Shown here in pieces: positions 23,773-31,797 of a stretch of DNA of 64,000 nt. A program made the translations under genes and the position numbers. The stretch spans positions 1 through 64,000 of the forward strand of contig JAUNHH010000007.1 of assembly GCA_030524055.1 (NCBI GenBank), given 5' to 3'. Source of the DNA: Actinomycetaceae bacterium. GTDB lineage: Bacteria > Actinomycetota > Actinomycetes > Actinomycetales > Actinomycetaceae. The notes below the pieces were generated by a model. That model made no database searches, was not told the DNA's origin, and saw only the letters and a list, made by a program, of their open reading frames with translations. Position 1 is the stretch's first letter; each line of letters begins with the position of its first letter.

Positions 23773-25101
23773 TTAATCTCCTGCAATATGCGGCTCTAAG
23801 ATATGTGCGGCGCGCGCGGGGGAGCCACTGGGCAGCCACAGGGCCATGGACGCTGGCTTCAATAACCAATCAACCACTAAATGCGCGGCTCCTTCTAACT
23901 TATCGCTGCGATCTTTTCCGCCCATTCGCACTGACAGTCGCTCAGCTGAGGCAGGAAGCACGCGGGAGCGGATTGCTCGATCGACAACAGAAGCAAAAAG
24001 ATTCCCCGACTCGGTGACCGCTCCACCGATAACGATTTCGCCGGGATTGTAGGTGGTGACCAGTACTGCGAGAACCCCAGCCAGTCGGATTCCTGCGTCT
24101 GCCGCTAACTTTGTACAGACCGCATCCCCTTTAGCGACTCCAGAAAAGACATCTTCCATTCTAATCTGGCCGCGTTTATCGTGAACGGAGCGTAAATAAG
24201 GACTTTTCCACCAGACTTGAGATTTTGAGGCAGCTTGTTCTAATGCGCCTCCGGATACATAAGTCTCTAGGCAGCCCCGCCGTCCGCAGCGGCAGGTATA
24301 GGGGCCGGTGGCATCCACTTGAATATGAGCGAGTTCTCCTGAAGTGCCAATGCTGCCGCGATGGACTTTCCCGCCGGAGACAATTCCTAGGCCAAGGCCT
24401 AGCGACAGGCGCACATAGAGCAAGTCGGGGGGAGCCCCCGGCCGCAGAGCCGCCGTATGTGCCATGGCGTCAACCTCATCCTCAATCCACACAGGTACGC
24501 CGAGAGTGCGGGCAAAAGTTTCTTTGACAGGGAACTCGACCCACTCATCTTTGGCGCCAGTTGACTGTGCGACAGGGTTGACCAGGCGCCCAGTGGAGAC
24601 ATCAACGGGCAAAGGAACAGTAAGTCCACATCCCCAGGCATCAGGAAGATCTGAGTGGGCTGCGCGTAATTCAGATAGGGCTTGGAGAATTTGTTTAGTG
24701 GCGTGTGCGGGCGGCACCAGAATGCCTACAGGAATTTCGCGTTGATGCAGGATTTTTCCGCCCAGATCAGTCAGGGCAACGATGGTCGAACGAATGGAGA
24801 TAGCAACAACCAAGATAGTTCCGGCCGCGGGGTTGAATTGCCAGACTTTTGGCGCGCGGCCGCCGGTAGAGGCGCCAAAACCCCCCACAGTAATGAGGTT
24901 CAGATCCACTGCGGTGCGCAGGCGCTGTTCAACGGCGTTGCGCCCCAGGGTGAGTTTGCGGCAAATCGCTGAACGGGCGATCCCCGCCGGTTGCGAGCGC
25001 ACGCAAGAGACCACGTCTGCGATTTGCGAGACGTGGGTGAAAGACACCTGCCGTTCTCGAGGCGGTACCTGCCTGTCAAACCCATAGGAGGGGGTAGCCA
25101 T
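23773..25101 (-). CDS. ROK-family transcriptional regulator (second of two)
   Basis: A 442-residue regulator. An N-terminal winged helix (about residues 25-80, IARSAICRKLTLGRNAVEQR) is followed by a ROK domain with LSLGLGLGIVSGGKVHRG, the zinc-binding region YTCRCGRRGCLETY and a C-terminal TYNPGEIVIGGAV block. It is divergent from the GPH transporter-GH3 operon. The 310-bp intergenic region holds a perfect palindrome (25256-25278), the best candidate for its operator. It probably senses a sugar released from the imported glycoside. It is similar in layout to the ROK protein at 21351-22589. Confidence 0.88.
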   Translation of the reverse strand: MATPSYGFDRQVPPRERQVSFTHVSQIADVVSCVRSQPAGIARSAICRKLTLGRNAVEQRLRTAVDLNLITVGGFGASTGGRAPKVWQFNPAAGTILVVAISIRSTIVALTDLGGKILHQREIPVGILVPPAHATKQILQALSELRAAHSDLPDAWGCGLTVPLPVDVSTGRLVNPVAQSTGAKDEWVEFPVKETFARTLGVPVWIEDEVDAMAHTAALRPGAPPDLLYVRLSLGLGLGIVSGGKVHRGSIGTSGELAHIQVDATGPYTCRCGRRGCLETYVSGGALEQAASKSQVWWKSPYLRSVHDKRGQIRMEDVFSGVAKGDAVCTKLAADAGIRLAGVLAVLVTTYNPGEIVIGGAVTESGNLFASVVDRAIRSRVLPASAERLSVRMGGKDRSDKLEGAAHLVVDWLLKPASMALWLPSGSPARAAHILEPHIAGD

Positions 25102-25211
25102 AATCTGAGTGTACGGTCTTTAGGTCCATCTGGGCATAAGTTGGCAAAGCGCTGGGAGAATGCTGGGCTGAAATGCGGGGATTTTCAGCCTGAGACGGGG
25201 AATGCATCATT

Positions 25212-25223
25212 ACGAGGGCGGGG
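25212..25223 (+). repeat. 12-bp dispersed motif (exact copy)
   Basis: Intergenic, between the divergent ROK and GPH transporter genes. Confidence 0.9.
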
Positions 25224-25255
25224 TGGAGTGCGAAAGGAGGTGCGCTGAAGACAAT

Positions 25256-25278
25256 CTTATGCACGTATTGTGCATAAG
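25256..25278. promoter_or_regulatory. Palindromic operator candidate, ROK/GPH intergenic region
   Basis: CTTATGCAC-GTATT-GTGCATAAG has perfect 9-bp arms around 5 bp. It sits between the ROK start at 25101 and the transporter start at 25412. Confidence 0.6.
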
Positions 25279-25326
25279 TGGTGGCCAAGAATCTTGTGTG
25301 TCTATCCGCATCTGAGTTGACTAGCA

Positions 25327-25344
25327 GTCACATCCCCATGTGAC
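25327..25344. promoter_or_regulatory. Second palindrome upstream of the GPH transporter
   Basis: GTCACAT-CCCC-ATGTGAC, perfect 7-bp arms, 67 bp upstream of the transporter ATG. A second operator or leader hairpin. Confidence 0.45.
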
Positions 25345-25411
25345 GCAGGACGCGGACGTCCTTTGCGACACAAGGGCATTGACGCCCACCCTCCGAAGAG
25401 AAAGACCTGCC

Positions 25412-26860
25412 ATGGCCGCTACTGCCACACCTGCTGATACAGCATCGACAAAGAAATGGGGTTCAACCGTTCCGCTGGTGTCCCGAATCTCCTACGCCTT
25501 TGGAGAGTTTGGGTCCCAATTTGTCTGGAATACCTTGGGCGCTTACCTCCTGGTGTTCTATACAGATGTTGCCCTGATAGCCCCTGCTGCTGCGGGCACC
25601 ATTCTTCTGGTATCCCGTATCTTGGATGGCATTCAGGATCTCGTCTTTGGGTATATCGCTGAACGTACAAAGTCGCGCTGGGGTCGTTTCCGTCCCTATG
25701 TCATTTGGGGCGCTCCATTCCTGACCCTGTCCTTCATTATTACCTTCTGGTCACCCAGCGTCCCTGAACCAGGCAAGATTGCCTACGCTGGAGTTACCTA
25801 CGTTCTTCTGTGCTTTATGTACACGATCGTTAATATGGCCTACGGGGCAATGGCCGGCGTGATGACCACAAAGACCGAAGAGCGTCTTGATCTCACGTGG
25901 ATCCGTAATCTTGGCTCAGTTGTCTCTCAACTTCTCCTGGGTGTGGCTGTCCCCGCCATGTTGGTTTTCTTCTCTGCCGCGGGCGATGGAAAAACAATGA
26001 ATGGCCAAGGGTACCTGTGGACTATCGCGATCCTCGGTATTACTGCTCTGCCAATGTTCTTATTGACCGGCTTTAATTGCAAGGAGGTTATTACTCTTAC
26101 CCCAGAACAGTCTAAAGTTCCCTTCTCTCGCACAGTCAAAGCCGTCTTCACCAACCTGCCCCTGATGCTGGTCTTCTCCACACTGCTATTGGTTCTCTTT
26201 GGACTCTTTGGTCGTATTGGGATGGTGGTGTTCTATGTGAAGAATGTGATGGGTGGTGGACCTGTCGAAATCGGTCTGGTCTTTACTACCTTCAGCACTG
26301 TGCAAATGATTGCTGGCGTCTTCTTGCCGAAGTTCGCGAATATTGTTGGCAAGGCGCGAATGCTCATTATTGCCAATGTTATTGCCGCCGCCTGCCTCTT
26401 TGGTCTCTACTTCGCTGACGCCACTAATCTGACTGTAGTGCTCTTCTTTACTGGCGCTTATGCAGCTACTCTTTTCGCAGGTCCTATCACTTTGTCAATG
26501 ATTCCTGACGCAGTAGATCACTACGAAATGAAGCATGGAATCCGTGCTGACGGTACTTCTTACGCTACCGTCTCACTGTCCACTAAGATTGCTGGCGCTG
26601 TGGGTGGTGCTATCACCCTGTACATTATTGGTGCTTTCGGGTACGACGGTGCTGCTCAAGTGCAAACCGCCGAAGCTATTCAGGGTATTAATATCGCCAC
26701 CAACCTCTTCCCGGGAATTATGGCGCTGCTTGCGTGCATCCCTCTCTTCTTCTATAAGCTCGACCATAAGACTATGCAGCATGTCGAAGCAGAGTTGAAG
26801 AAGCGTCGCGCCGCAGAAGAAGCTGAAGAAGCCGCTTCAGATAAGCCAGCCACTGAGTGA
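25412..26860 (+). CDS. GPH-family glycoside/sugar:cation symporter
   Basis: Twelve-helix inner-membrane transporter of 482 residues. ISYAFGEFGSQFVWNTLGAY, then YTDVALIAPAAAGTILLVSR, DLVFGYIAERTKSRWGRFRP and the later DAVDHYEMKHGIRADG block are hallmarks of the glycoside-pentoside-hexuronide family (MelB, UidB, YicJ relatives). The ATG at 25412 has a purine-rich AGAGAAAG upstream. The next gene, a GH3 enzyme, starts 28 bp after the stop, and the operon appears to continue through esterase, GH43, GH106 and DUF1593 genes. It likely imports the glycoside or oligosaccharide they degrade. The C-terminus is acidic and charged. Confidence 0.9.
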   Translation: MAATATPADTASTKKWGSTVPLVSRISYAFGEFGSQFVWNTLGAYLLVFYTDVALIAPAAAGTILLVSRILDGIQDLVFGYIAERTKSRWGRFRPYVIWGAPFLTLSFIITFWSPSVPEPGKIAYAGVTYVLLCFMYTIVNMAYGAMAGVMTTKTEERLDLTWIRNLGSVVSQLLLGVAVPAMLVFFSAAGDGKTMNGQGYLWTIAILGITALPMFLLTGFNCKEVITLTPEQSKVPFSRTVKAVFTNLPLMLVFSTLLLVLFGLFGRIGMVVFYVKNVMGGGPVEIGLVFTTFSTVQMIAGVFLPKFANIVGKARMLIIANVIAAACLFGLYFADATNLTVVLFFTGAYAATLFAGPITLSMIPDAVDHYEMKHGIRADGTSYATVSLSTKIAGAVGGAITLYIIGAFGYDGAAQVQTAEAIQGINIATNLFPGIMALLACIPLFFYKLDHKTMQHVEAELKKRRAAEEAEEAASDKPATE

Positions 26861-26888
26861 TGGCCTTCAGATAAGTAAAGGGAATCCC

Positions 26889-29090
26889 ATGCGTGCAGAC
26901 ACACTGACCCCCGACCAACTCGCTCAGATTGACTCTCTGATTGAGGCCATGACCTGGGAAGAAAAACTCAACCAGATTCAGGTCACCTTTAAGATGAGTC
27001 AAGAAGAATGCCTGGAAGCGGCCCGTAGCGGGATTGGTGCCCTCTTTTGGCCAGGTTCCGCACGCGACACCAATGCCCTCCAAAAGGCAGCCATCGAGGA
27101 GTCTGCCCATGGGATTCCCTTACTTATTGGCTTGGATGTGATCCACGGATTCCGCACGATTTTCCCTACCCCTTTGGCAATGGCCGCCAGTTTTGCGCCG
27201 AAACTCGCCCAGGCCAGCGCCCGAGCCAGCGCGGAAGAAGCCCGCTCTAATGGCGTGAATTGGACCTTTTCGCCAATGGTGGATACCTCGCGTGATCCCC
27301 GATGGGGCCGCGTCGTTGAAGGATTCGGTGAAGACCCGCTGGTCAACAGTGCTTTCGGCGCGGCAATGGTGCGCGGATATCAGGGGGAGAAACTTGATTC
27401 CTCCTCACTAATGGCGGCCTGCGCCAAACACTATGTGGGCTACGGGGCAGCCGAAGGTGGGCGCGATTACAACACGGTAGATATGTCCACCCGCCGGCTG
27501 CGAGATGTGTATTTACCTCCTTTCCGCCAGTGTGTGGAGGCGGGCGCAGCCACAGTCATGGCGTCATTTAATACAATGAATGGCCGCCCCATGCACGCCC
27601 ACAAAGCACTTCTCACCGAAGTCCTTAAAGAGGAATACGGCTTTGAGGGTTTTATTGTGGGGGATGCGTCCGGGGTAGAAAATCTTATTCCCCATGGGGT
27701 GGCCGCAAATATGGAACAAGCCGCCATCATGTCCCTATCGGCGGGCTTAGATATGGAAATGGGCGGAAAACTTTACGAGGACGGACATGCGCTATTAACA
27801 GAGCCGGACCCCGCCCTCGTTGAGAGAGTCAATGAAGCGTGTCGGCGCGTTCTTGGCGTCAAATTTGCCCTTGGCCTCTTTGATAACCCCTATATCCCAG
27901 AGGATGCGGAGATCCTTGAGCCCAGGGAGGATCACCGTGCTACTGCCCGGCAGATGGCTGAACAGTGCCCTGTTTTGCTGACCAATAATGGGACTTTGCC
28001 TGTGGCGCCAACGTTTAGCGGGAAAATCCTTCTGGCTGGACCAGCAGCTGATAGCCGGGACCATTTAGGGGCATGGGTCCAGCGAATGGGCGTTGAACCT
28101 GAAGTCAGCTTAAAAGACACCCTTGCGGCGGCTCTTCCTCAGGCACAGATTACCGTTCGTGCCCATGAAAACCCTCTAGCGATCAGCGATGAAGACATCG
28201 CCGAGATTCGCGGATGTGCTGCCGATTATGACCTTATTCTTCTGGCGCTCAGCGAACCCAGCGACCTCAGTGGCGAAGCCTCCTCCCGGGCGGATATCCG
28301 CCTTCCCGGCAACCAGGATAGGCTTGTTGAAGCAGCCTGCGAATCGGATACTCCTGTTGTCGTGGTCCTCGTGAATGGCCGGCCCCTCGATATTTCCGCC
28401 TGGGCACACCTGCCCGCCGCCATTCTTGAAGCCTGGCATTTAGGCATTACCGGACCTGAGGTCATTGCCGATATTCTCACTGGCCACATTAACCCCAGCG
28501 GACGCCTACCCATGGCCTTCCCCCGCAGCGTCGGTCAACTTCCGGCCGCCTATGACGCGCGTGAAAATACTGGGCGTCCGCCCTCGCGCGCAGGATCGAT
28601 AGAACCCAAAAACTTCGATTTCGCCGTTGATGGGCCCACGAATATCGCCGAGTTCTTTACCTCAAAGTATCGTGACCTGGACCTTGGCCCCCTCTTCCCC
28701 TTCGGACATGGACTGTCCTATAGCCCCATTACCGTCGAAAAAGTGCAGGTTCGCACCCCAACCCTCGCCATTGCAGAGATGAACAAGGGTGCCTGCATCC
28801 AGGTCGAAGTCACCCTCACCAACGAGGGCGACGTGCCAGCTGATTATTCTCTGCTGGTCTTTACTCACGACATTCTTTCCTCACTGGCTCCGGCTGTGCG
28901 TCGTTTGGCCGCTTTTGTCAAGGTTGGAATCCCCGCCGGTGGAACGATTCACGAAACGGTAGACATTCCTGCCTCCGCCCTGGCATTCTGGGAGGAAAGT
29001 ACTGGCGCACCCGTGATTGAAGCAGGAGAATTTGAGGTGCTGATTGAGGGCGACCCCAATCAGGAACCCCCTCGTTTTACTCTTGTCTAG
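26889..29090 (+). CDS. GH3 beta-glucosidase-type glycoside hydrolase
   Basis: A 733-residue GH3 enzyme without signal peptide, so probably cytoplasmic. The N-terminal barrel contains the KHYVGYG block and the catalytic nucleophile Asp259 in IVGDASGV. The alpha/beta sandwich follows with LLTNNGTLPV and the PSGRLPMAFP block, and a C-terminal fibronectin-III-like domain begins near LFPFGHGLSY. It retains O-linked beta-glucosides or xylosides as likely substrates. An exact 12-bp motif (27809-27820) encodes PALV in a variable loop after the barrel. Cotranscribed with the GPH symporter. Confidence 0.92.
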   Translation: MRADTLTPDQLAQIDSLIEAMTWEEKLNQIQVTFKMSQEECLEAARSGIGALFWPGSARDTNALQKAAIEESAHGIPLLIGLDVIHGFRTIFPTPLAMAASFAPKLAQASARASAEEARSNGVNWTFSPMVDTSRDPRWGRVVEGFGEDPLVNSAFGAAMVRGYQGEKLDSSSLMAACAKHYVGYGAAEGGRDYNTVDMSTRRLRDVYLPPFRQCVEAGAATVMASFNTMNGRPMHAHKALLTEVLKEEYGFEGFIVGDASGVENLIPHGVAANMEQAAIMSLSAGLDMEMGGKLYEDGHALLTEPDPALVERVNEACRRVLGVKFALGLFDNPYIPEDAEILEPREDHRATARQMAEQCPVLLTNNGTLPVAPTFSGKILLAGPAADSRDHLGAWVQRMGVEPEVSLKDTLAAALPQAQITVRAHENPLAISDEDIAEIRGCAADYDLILLALSEPSDLSGEASSRADIRLPGNQDRLVEAACESDTPVVVVLVNGRPLDISAWAHLPAAILEAWHLGITGPEVIADILTGHINPSGRLPMAFPRSVGQLPAAYDARENTGRPPSRAGSIEPKNFDFAVDGPTNIAEFFTSKYRDLDLGPLFPFGHGLSYSPITVEKVQVRTPTLAIAEMNKGACIQVEVTLTNEGDVPADYSLLVFTHDILSSLAPAVRRLAAFVKVGIPAGGTIHETVDIPASALAFWEESTGAPVIEAGEFEVLIEGDPNQEPPRFTLV
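27809..27820 (-). repeat. 12-bp dispersed motif (exact copy, inside GH3 gene)
   Basis: Read in the gene as DPALV. Confidence 0.9.
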
Positions 29091-29134
29091 GCGCCGCGGG
29101 CTCGTGAATACACCCGCAAAGGAGTGGAAAACCC

Positions 29135-30133
29135 ATGATCGTCACCATTAACGGGCCTGAGAAAATCGGCCGCCTCACCGACCAGCGAGCCGAGCGTATC
29201 CACCTCATGGAGGGCATTACCTCCTATGTGGACCAAACGCCAGAGCAACGGCAAAGAGCCGCAGCATTTGACGCTCCTTATGAGCCCGTGAACCTGCCTG
29301 ATGTCCCCACCGAAGATATGGTGGTGCCCGGGCCGCGCGGCGACATTCCTGTGCGCCTGTATACGCCCGAAAATCTGGTCGAACCTGACGAACACGGCCT
29401 GCGACCCGCCTTTGTGTGGCTCCACGGCGGAGCTTTCCTCTTTGGGGATATCGATATGCCCGAAGGCGACCACACGGCAAAAAGGGTGGCTGCCGCGACA
29501 GGAATCCCCGTCATTTCCGTGGACTATCGGCTCTGTGTCGATGGCGCGCACCACCCCGTCTGCCATGACGACTGCTGGGCTGCCTACCAATGGGTGCGCA
29601 GCAGCGGGCACGGAATCGCTACCGACCCTCAGCGCGTCGCTATTGGTGGAGGCAGCGCTGGGGCAGCTTTGGCGGGAACGGTGGGCGTCCATGGGCGCGA
29701 CGTGGGGGAAGCCCCGTCAAGCCTGGTCCTCATCTACCCCGTAGCGCACGCACCGATCCCTGCGCCGGACGACGAATTGCGCGCACTGCTGGAAACACTG
29801 CCACCAATTTTCCACCTAACTGAGGCAAGTAATACCAGGATGATGGACAATTACCTGGGCGAAGGTGGGCTGCCAGAAGAAAACCCCGGCTATGCCCTGC
29901 CAGGAATGGCCGAAGACCTCAGCGGCCTGCCACCCACCTATATTGAAAACTGCGAATTCGACGATCTGCGGGCCAGTGGCGAAAAATTCGCCGACCAACT
30001 ACGGGACGCCGGAGTCCACGTCGAATCGCATACCATTCCCGGCGAAATGCACGGGCACCTCAATGCCCCCGGAATGGCCACCGCCATTGCCACCTGCGAC
30101 CATATTTCCACCTGGCTGAAAGCGACCCTCTAA
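29135..30133 (+). CDS. Alpha/beta hydrolase fold-3 (HSL-family) esterase
   Basis: A 332-residue cytoplasmic carboxylesterase of the hormone-sensitive-lipase group. Oxyanion motif HGGAFLFGD is at about residues 101-109, nucleophile elbow GGGSAGAALAG, acid in ENCEFDDLRASG and His in GEMHGHLN. ATG at 29135 follows AAAGGAG. It lies between GH3 and GH43 genes and its stop overlaps the GH43 start in TAATG. A role in removing acetyl, malonyl or other acyl groups from imported glycosides fits the context; specificity is not visible. Confidence 0.88.
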   Translation: MIVTINGPEKIGRLTDQRAERIHLMEGITSYVDQTPEQRQRAAAFDAPYEPVNLPDVPTEDMVVPGPRGDIPVRLYTPENLVEPDEHGLRPAFVWLHGGAFLFGDIDMPEGDHTAKRVAAATGIPVISVDYRLCVDGAHHPVCHDDCWAAYQWVRSSGHGIATDPQRVAIGGGSAGAALAGTVGVHGRDVGEAPSSLVLIYPVAHAPIPAPDDELRALLETLPPIFHLTEASNTRMMDNYLGEGGLPEENPGYALPGMAEDLSGLPPTYIENCEFDDLRASGEKFADQLRDAGVHVESHTIPGEMHGHLNAPGMATAIATCDHISTWLKATL

Positions 30134-31728
30134 TGTCAGAGCGGGCCTGCCCAGAATCCGACATCACCTGGGGCCGCGGCCCAGAAGGGCAACGCCGCGC
30201 CAACCTCGGCGACGGCACCTACCGCAACCCTGTCATGGGCGGCGATTATCCAGACCCCACAGTATTGCGCGTCGGCGAGCGCTACTACATGACCTTCTCC
30301 TCCTTTGAATCCAGCCCGGGACTTATTCTCTGGCGCTCGGAAAATTTGGTGGATTGGGAGCCTGTTGGGCCAGCGTGCCCTCAGCCGTGGGGGTCAGTAT
30401 TTGCCTCAGACCTGATTGAATATCAGGGTCGCTTTTACCTGTACATTCCTTTTATGCCCACCTCATGGTCAACAGTGGACGCCCCCACTATTGCCGTCAT
30501 GTGGACCGACGATATTGAAGGGCAGTGGAATGGTCCTATTGACTTAGGGATTCGCGGATATATTGACCCTGGGCATGGCGTCGGCGAAGACGGGTCGCGG
30601 TGGCTTTTCCTCAACGGGGTCGAGCGGATTCGCCTGGCTGATGATGGTCTATCCACGGTAGGCGAGATTGAGCACGTCTATGACGGATGGCAATACCCCG
30701 AGGACTGGGTGGTTGAATCCTATGCCTTGGAAGGGCCAAAGCATCTGCGCCGAGGAGACTGGCACTATTTAGTGTCTGCTGTCGGTGGGACAGCTGGTCC
30801 GGCCACTGGTCATATGGTGATTGTGGCGCGCTCGCGGTCGATTCATGGGCCGTGGGAAAATATGCCGACCAACCCGTTGGTGCGTTGTGCGGATTCGCGT
30901 GAGCCGTGGTGGTCGCGTGGCCATGGGACCATTGTTGAAGGGCCGAGTTCGAGTGACGGGCAGGAGTCCTGGTACATCATTTACCACGCCTATGAGCGCG
31001 GACATCAGGAACTTGGCCGCCAAATCTGCCTGGAACCCATTGAGTGGACCGAGGACGGGTGGCCCGTCGCGCGCGGCGGGGACCTCAGCGAAGCGTTGCC
31101 TCTTCCTGGAATTCACGAGGGCGGGGCACCTGGTGACAATGCTGCAGATGGTGCGCCGAATACCTCAGGTTTTGCCCTGTCGGATGACTTTAGTGCGCCA
31201 TCGTGGGGGTGGCGCTGGACTTTCGACCAGCCCGCCGCCGATGAAGCAGCTCGCGCGACCTTTACAGAAGCTGGGCTGAAACTTGCAGGGAAAGGCGCTG
31301 ATCCTTCGGCCTCGTCCCCAATGGTGGTGAAGGCCCCTGACCGCAGCTATGTCATTGAAGCCGACATGGAACGCTGTGATGAGGCGGTCAGTGCAGGAAT
31401 GCTGTTGTGGTTTAACCACCGGCTCTTTATTGGCCTGGAGTTGGCCGATGATGGGCTGATTACCTGGGCTGGAGGCGCGCGAACCTGGGGGCGTGAACCC
31501 GCGCGAACTGGGGTACGCCGGCTAGGAGTGCGCATAGAAAAACGCGAACACATTGTCACTATGTGGTACCGCTTTGATGAAGGAGAGTGGACACAACACT
31601 CTGTCCGTTTTGAAACCAGCGGCTATCACGCAAATACTGTGGCAGATTTGGTGTCTTTGCGTCCGGCGCTTTTTGCCGCGGGGCAGGGAGCAGCGTTATT
31701 CCATTCCTTTACATATGCAGCTCTGTGA
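30133..31728 (+). CDS. GH43-type glycoside hydrolase with C-terminal sandwich domain
   Basis: A 531-residue enzyme. The five-bladed propeller carries YRNPVMGGDYPDPTVLRVG with the catalytic base Asp at about 41, the pKa-tuning Asp in GYIDPGHGV and the general-acid Glu in YALEGPKH. A C-terminal beta-sandwich (about residues 340-531, from LSDDFSAPSWGWRW) is of the GH43 accessory type. No signal peptide. Beta-xylosidase or alpha-arabinofuranosidase activity is typical. An exact 12-bp motif (31115-31126) encodes HEGGAPG in the linker between the two domains. Confidence 0.88.
   Translation: MSERACPESDITWGRGPEGQRRANLGDGTYRNPVMGGDYPDPTVLRVGERYYMTFSSFESSPGLILWRSENLVDWEPVGPACPQPWGSVFASDLIEYQGRFYLYIPFMPTSWSTVDAPTIAVMWTDDIEGQWNGPIDLGIRGYIDPGHGVGEDGSRWLFLNGVERIRLADDGLSTVGEIEHVYDGWQYPEDWVVESYALEGPKHLRRGDWHYLVSAVGGTAGPATGHMVIVARSRSIHGPWENMPTNPLVRCADSREPWWSRGHGTIVEGPSSSDGQESWYIIYHAYERGHQELGRQICLEPIEWTEDGWPVARGGDLSEALPLPGIHEGGAPGDNAADGAPNTSGFALSDDFSAPSWGWRWTFDQPAADEAARATFTEAGLKLAGKGADPSASSPMVVKAPDRSYVIEADMERCDEAVSAGMLLWFNHRLFIGLELADDGLITWAGGARTWGREPARTGVRRLGVRIEKREHIVTMWYRFDEGEWTQHSVRFETSGYHANTVADLVSLRPALFAAGQGAALFHSFTYAAL
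31115..31126 (+). repeat. 12-bp dispersed motif (exact copy, inside GH43 gene)
   Basis: Encodes HEGGAPG in the inter-domain linker. Confidence 0.9.
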
Positions 31729-31771
31729 TGCTGGGGTGGGGTCGCACGGTACAGGTTTTTTGTGAGTGCGG

Positions 31772-31783
31772 CCCCGCCCTCGT
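31772..31783 (-). repeat. 12-bp dispersed motif (exact copy)
   Basis: In the 69-bp gap between GH43 and GH106 genes. Confidence 0.9.
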
Positions 31784-31797
31784 AAAATTTAAGGACA

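Noticed and set aside
28566-28833. Two further look-alikes of the 12-bp motif in the GH3 gene (near 28576 and 28822)
   Set aside because: They match only 9 to 10 of 12 bases, which is within what GC-rich coding sequence gives by chance.
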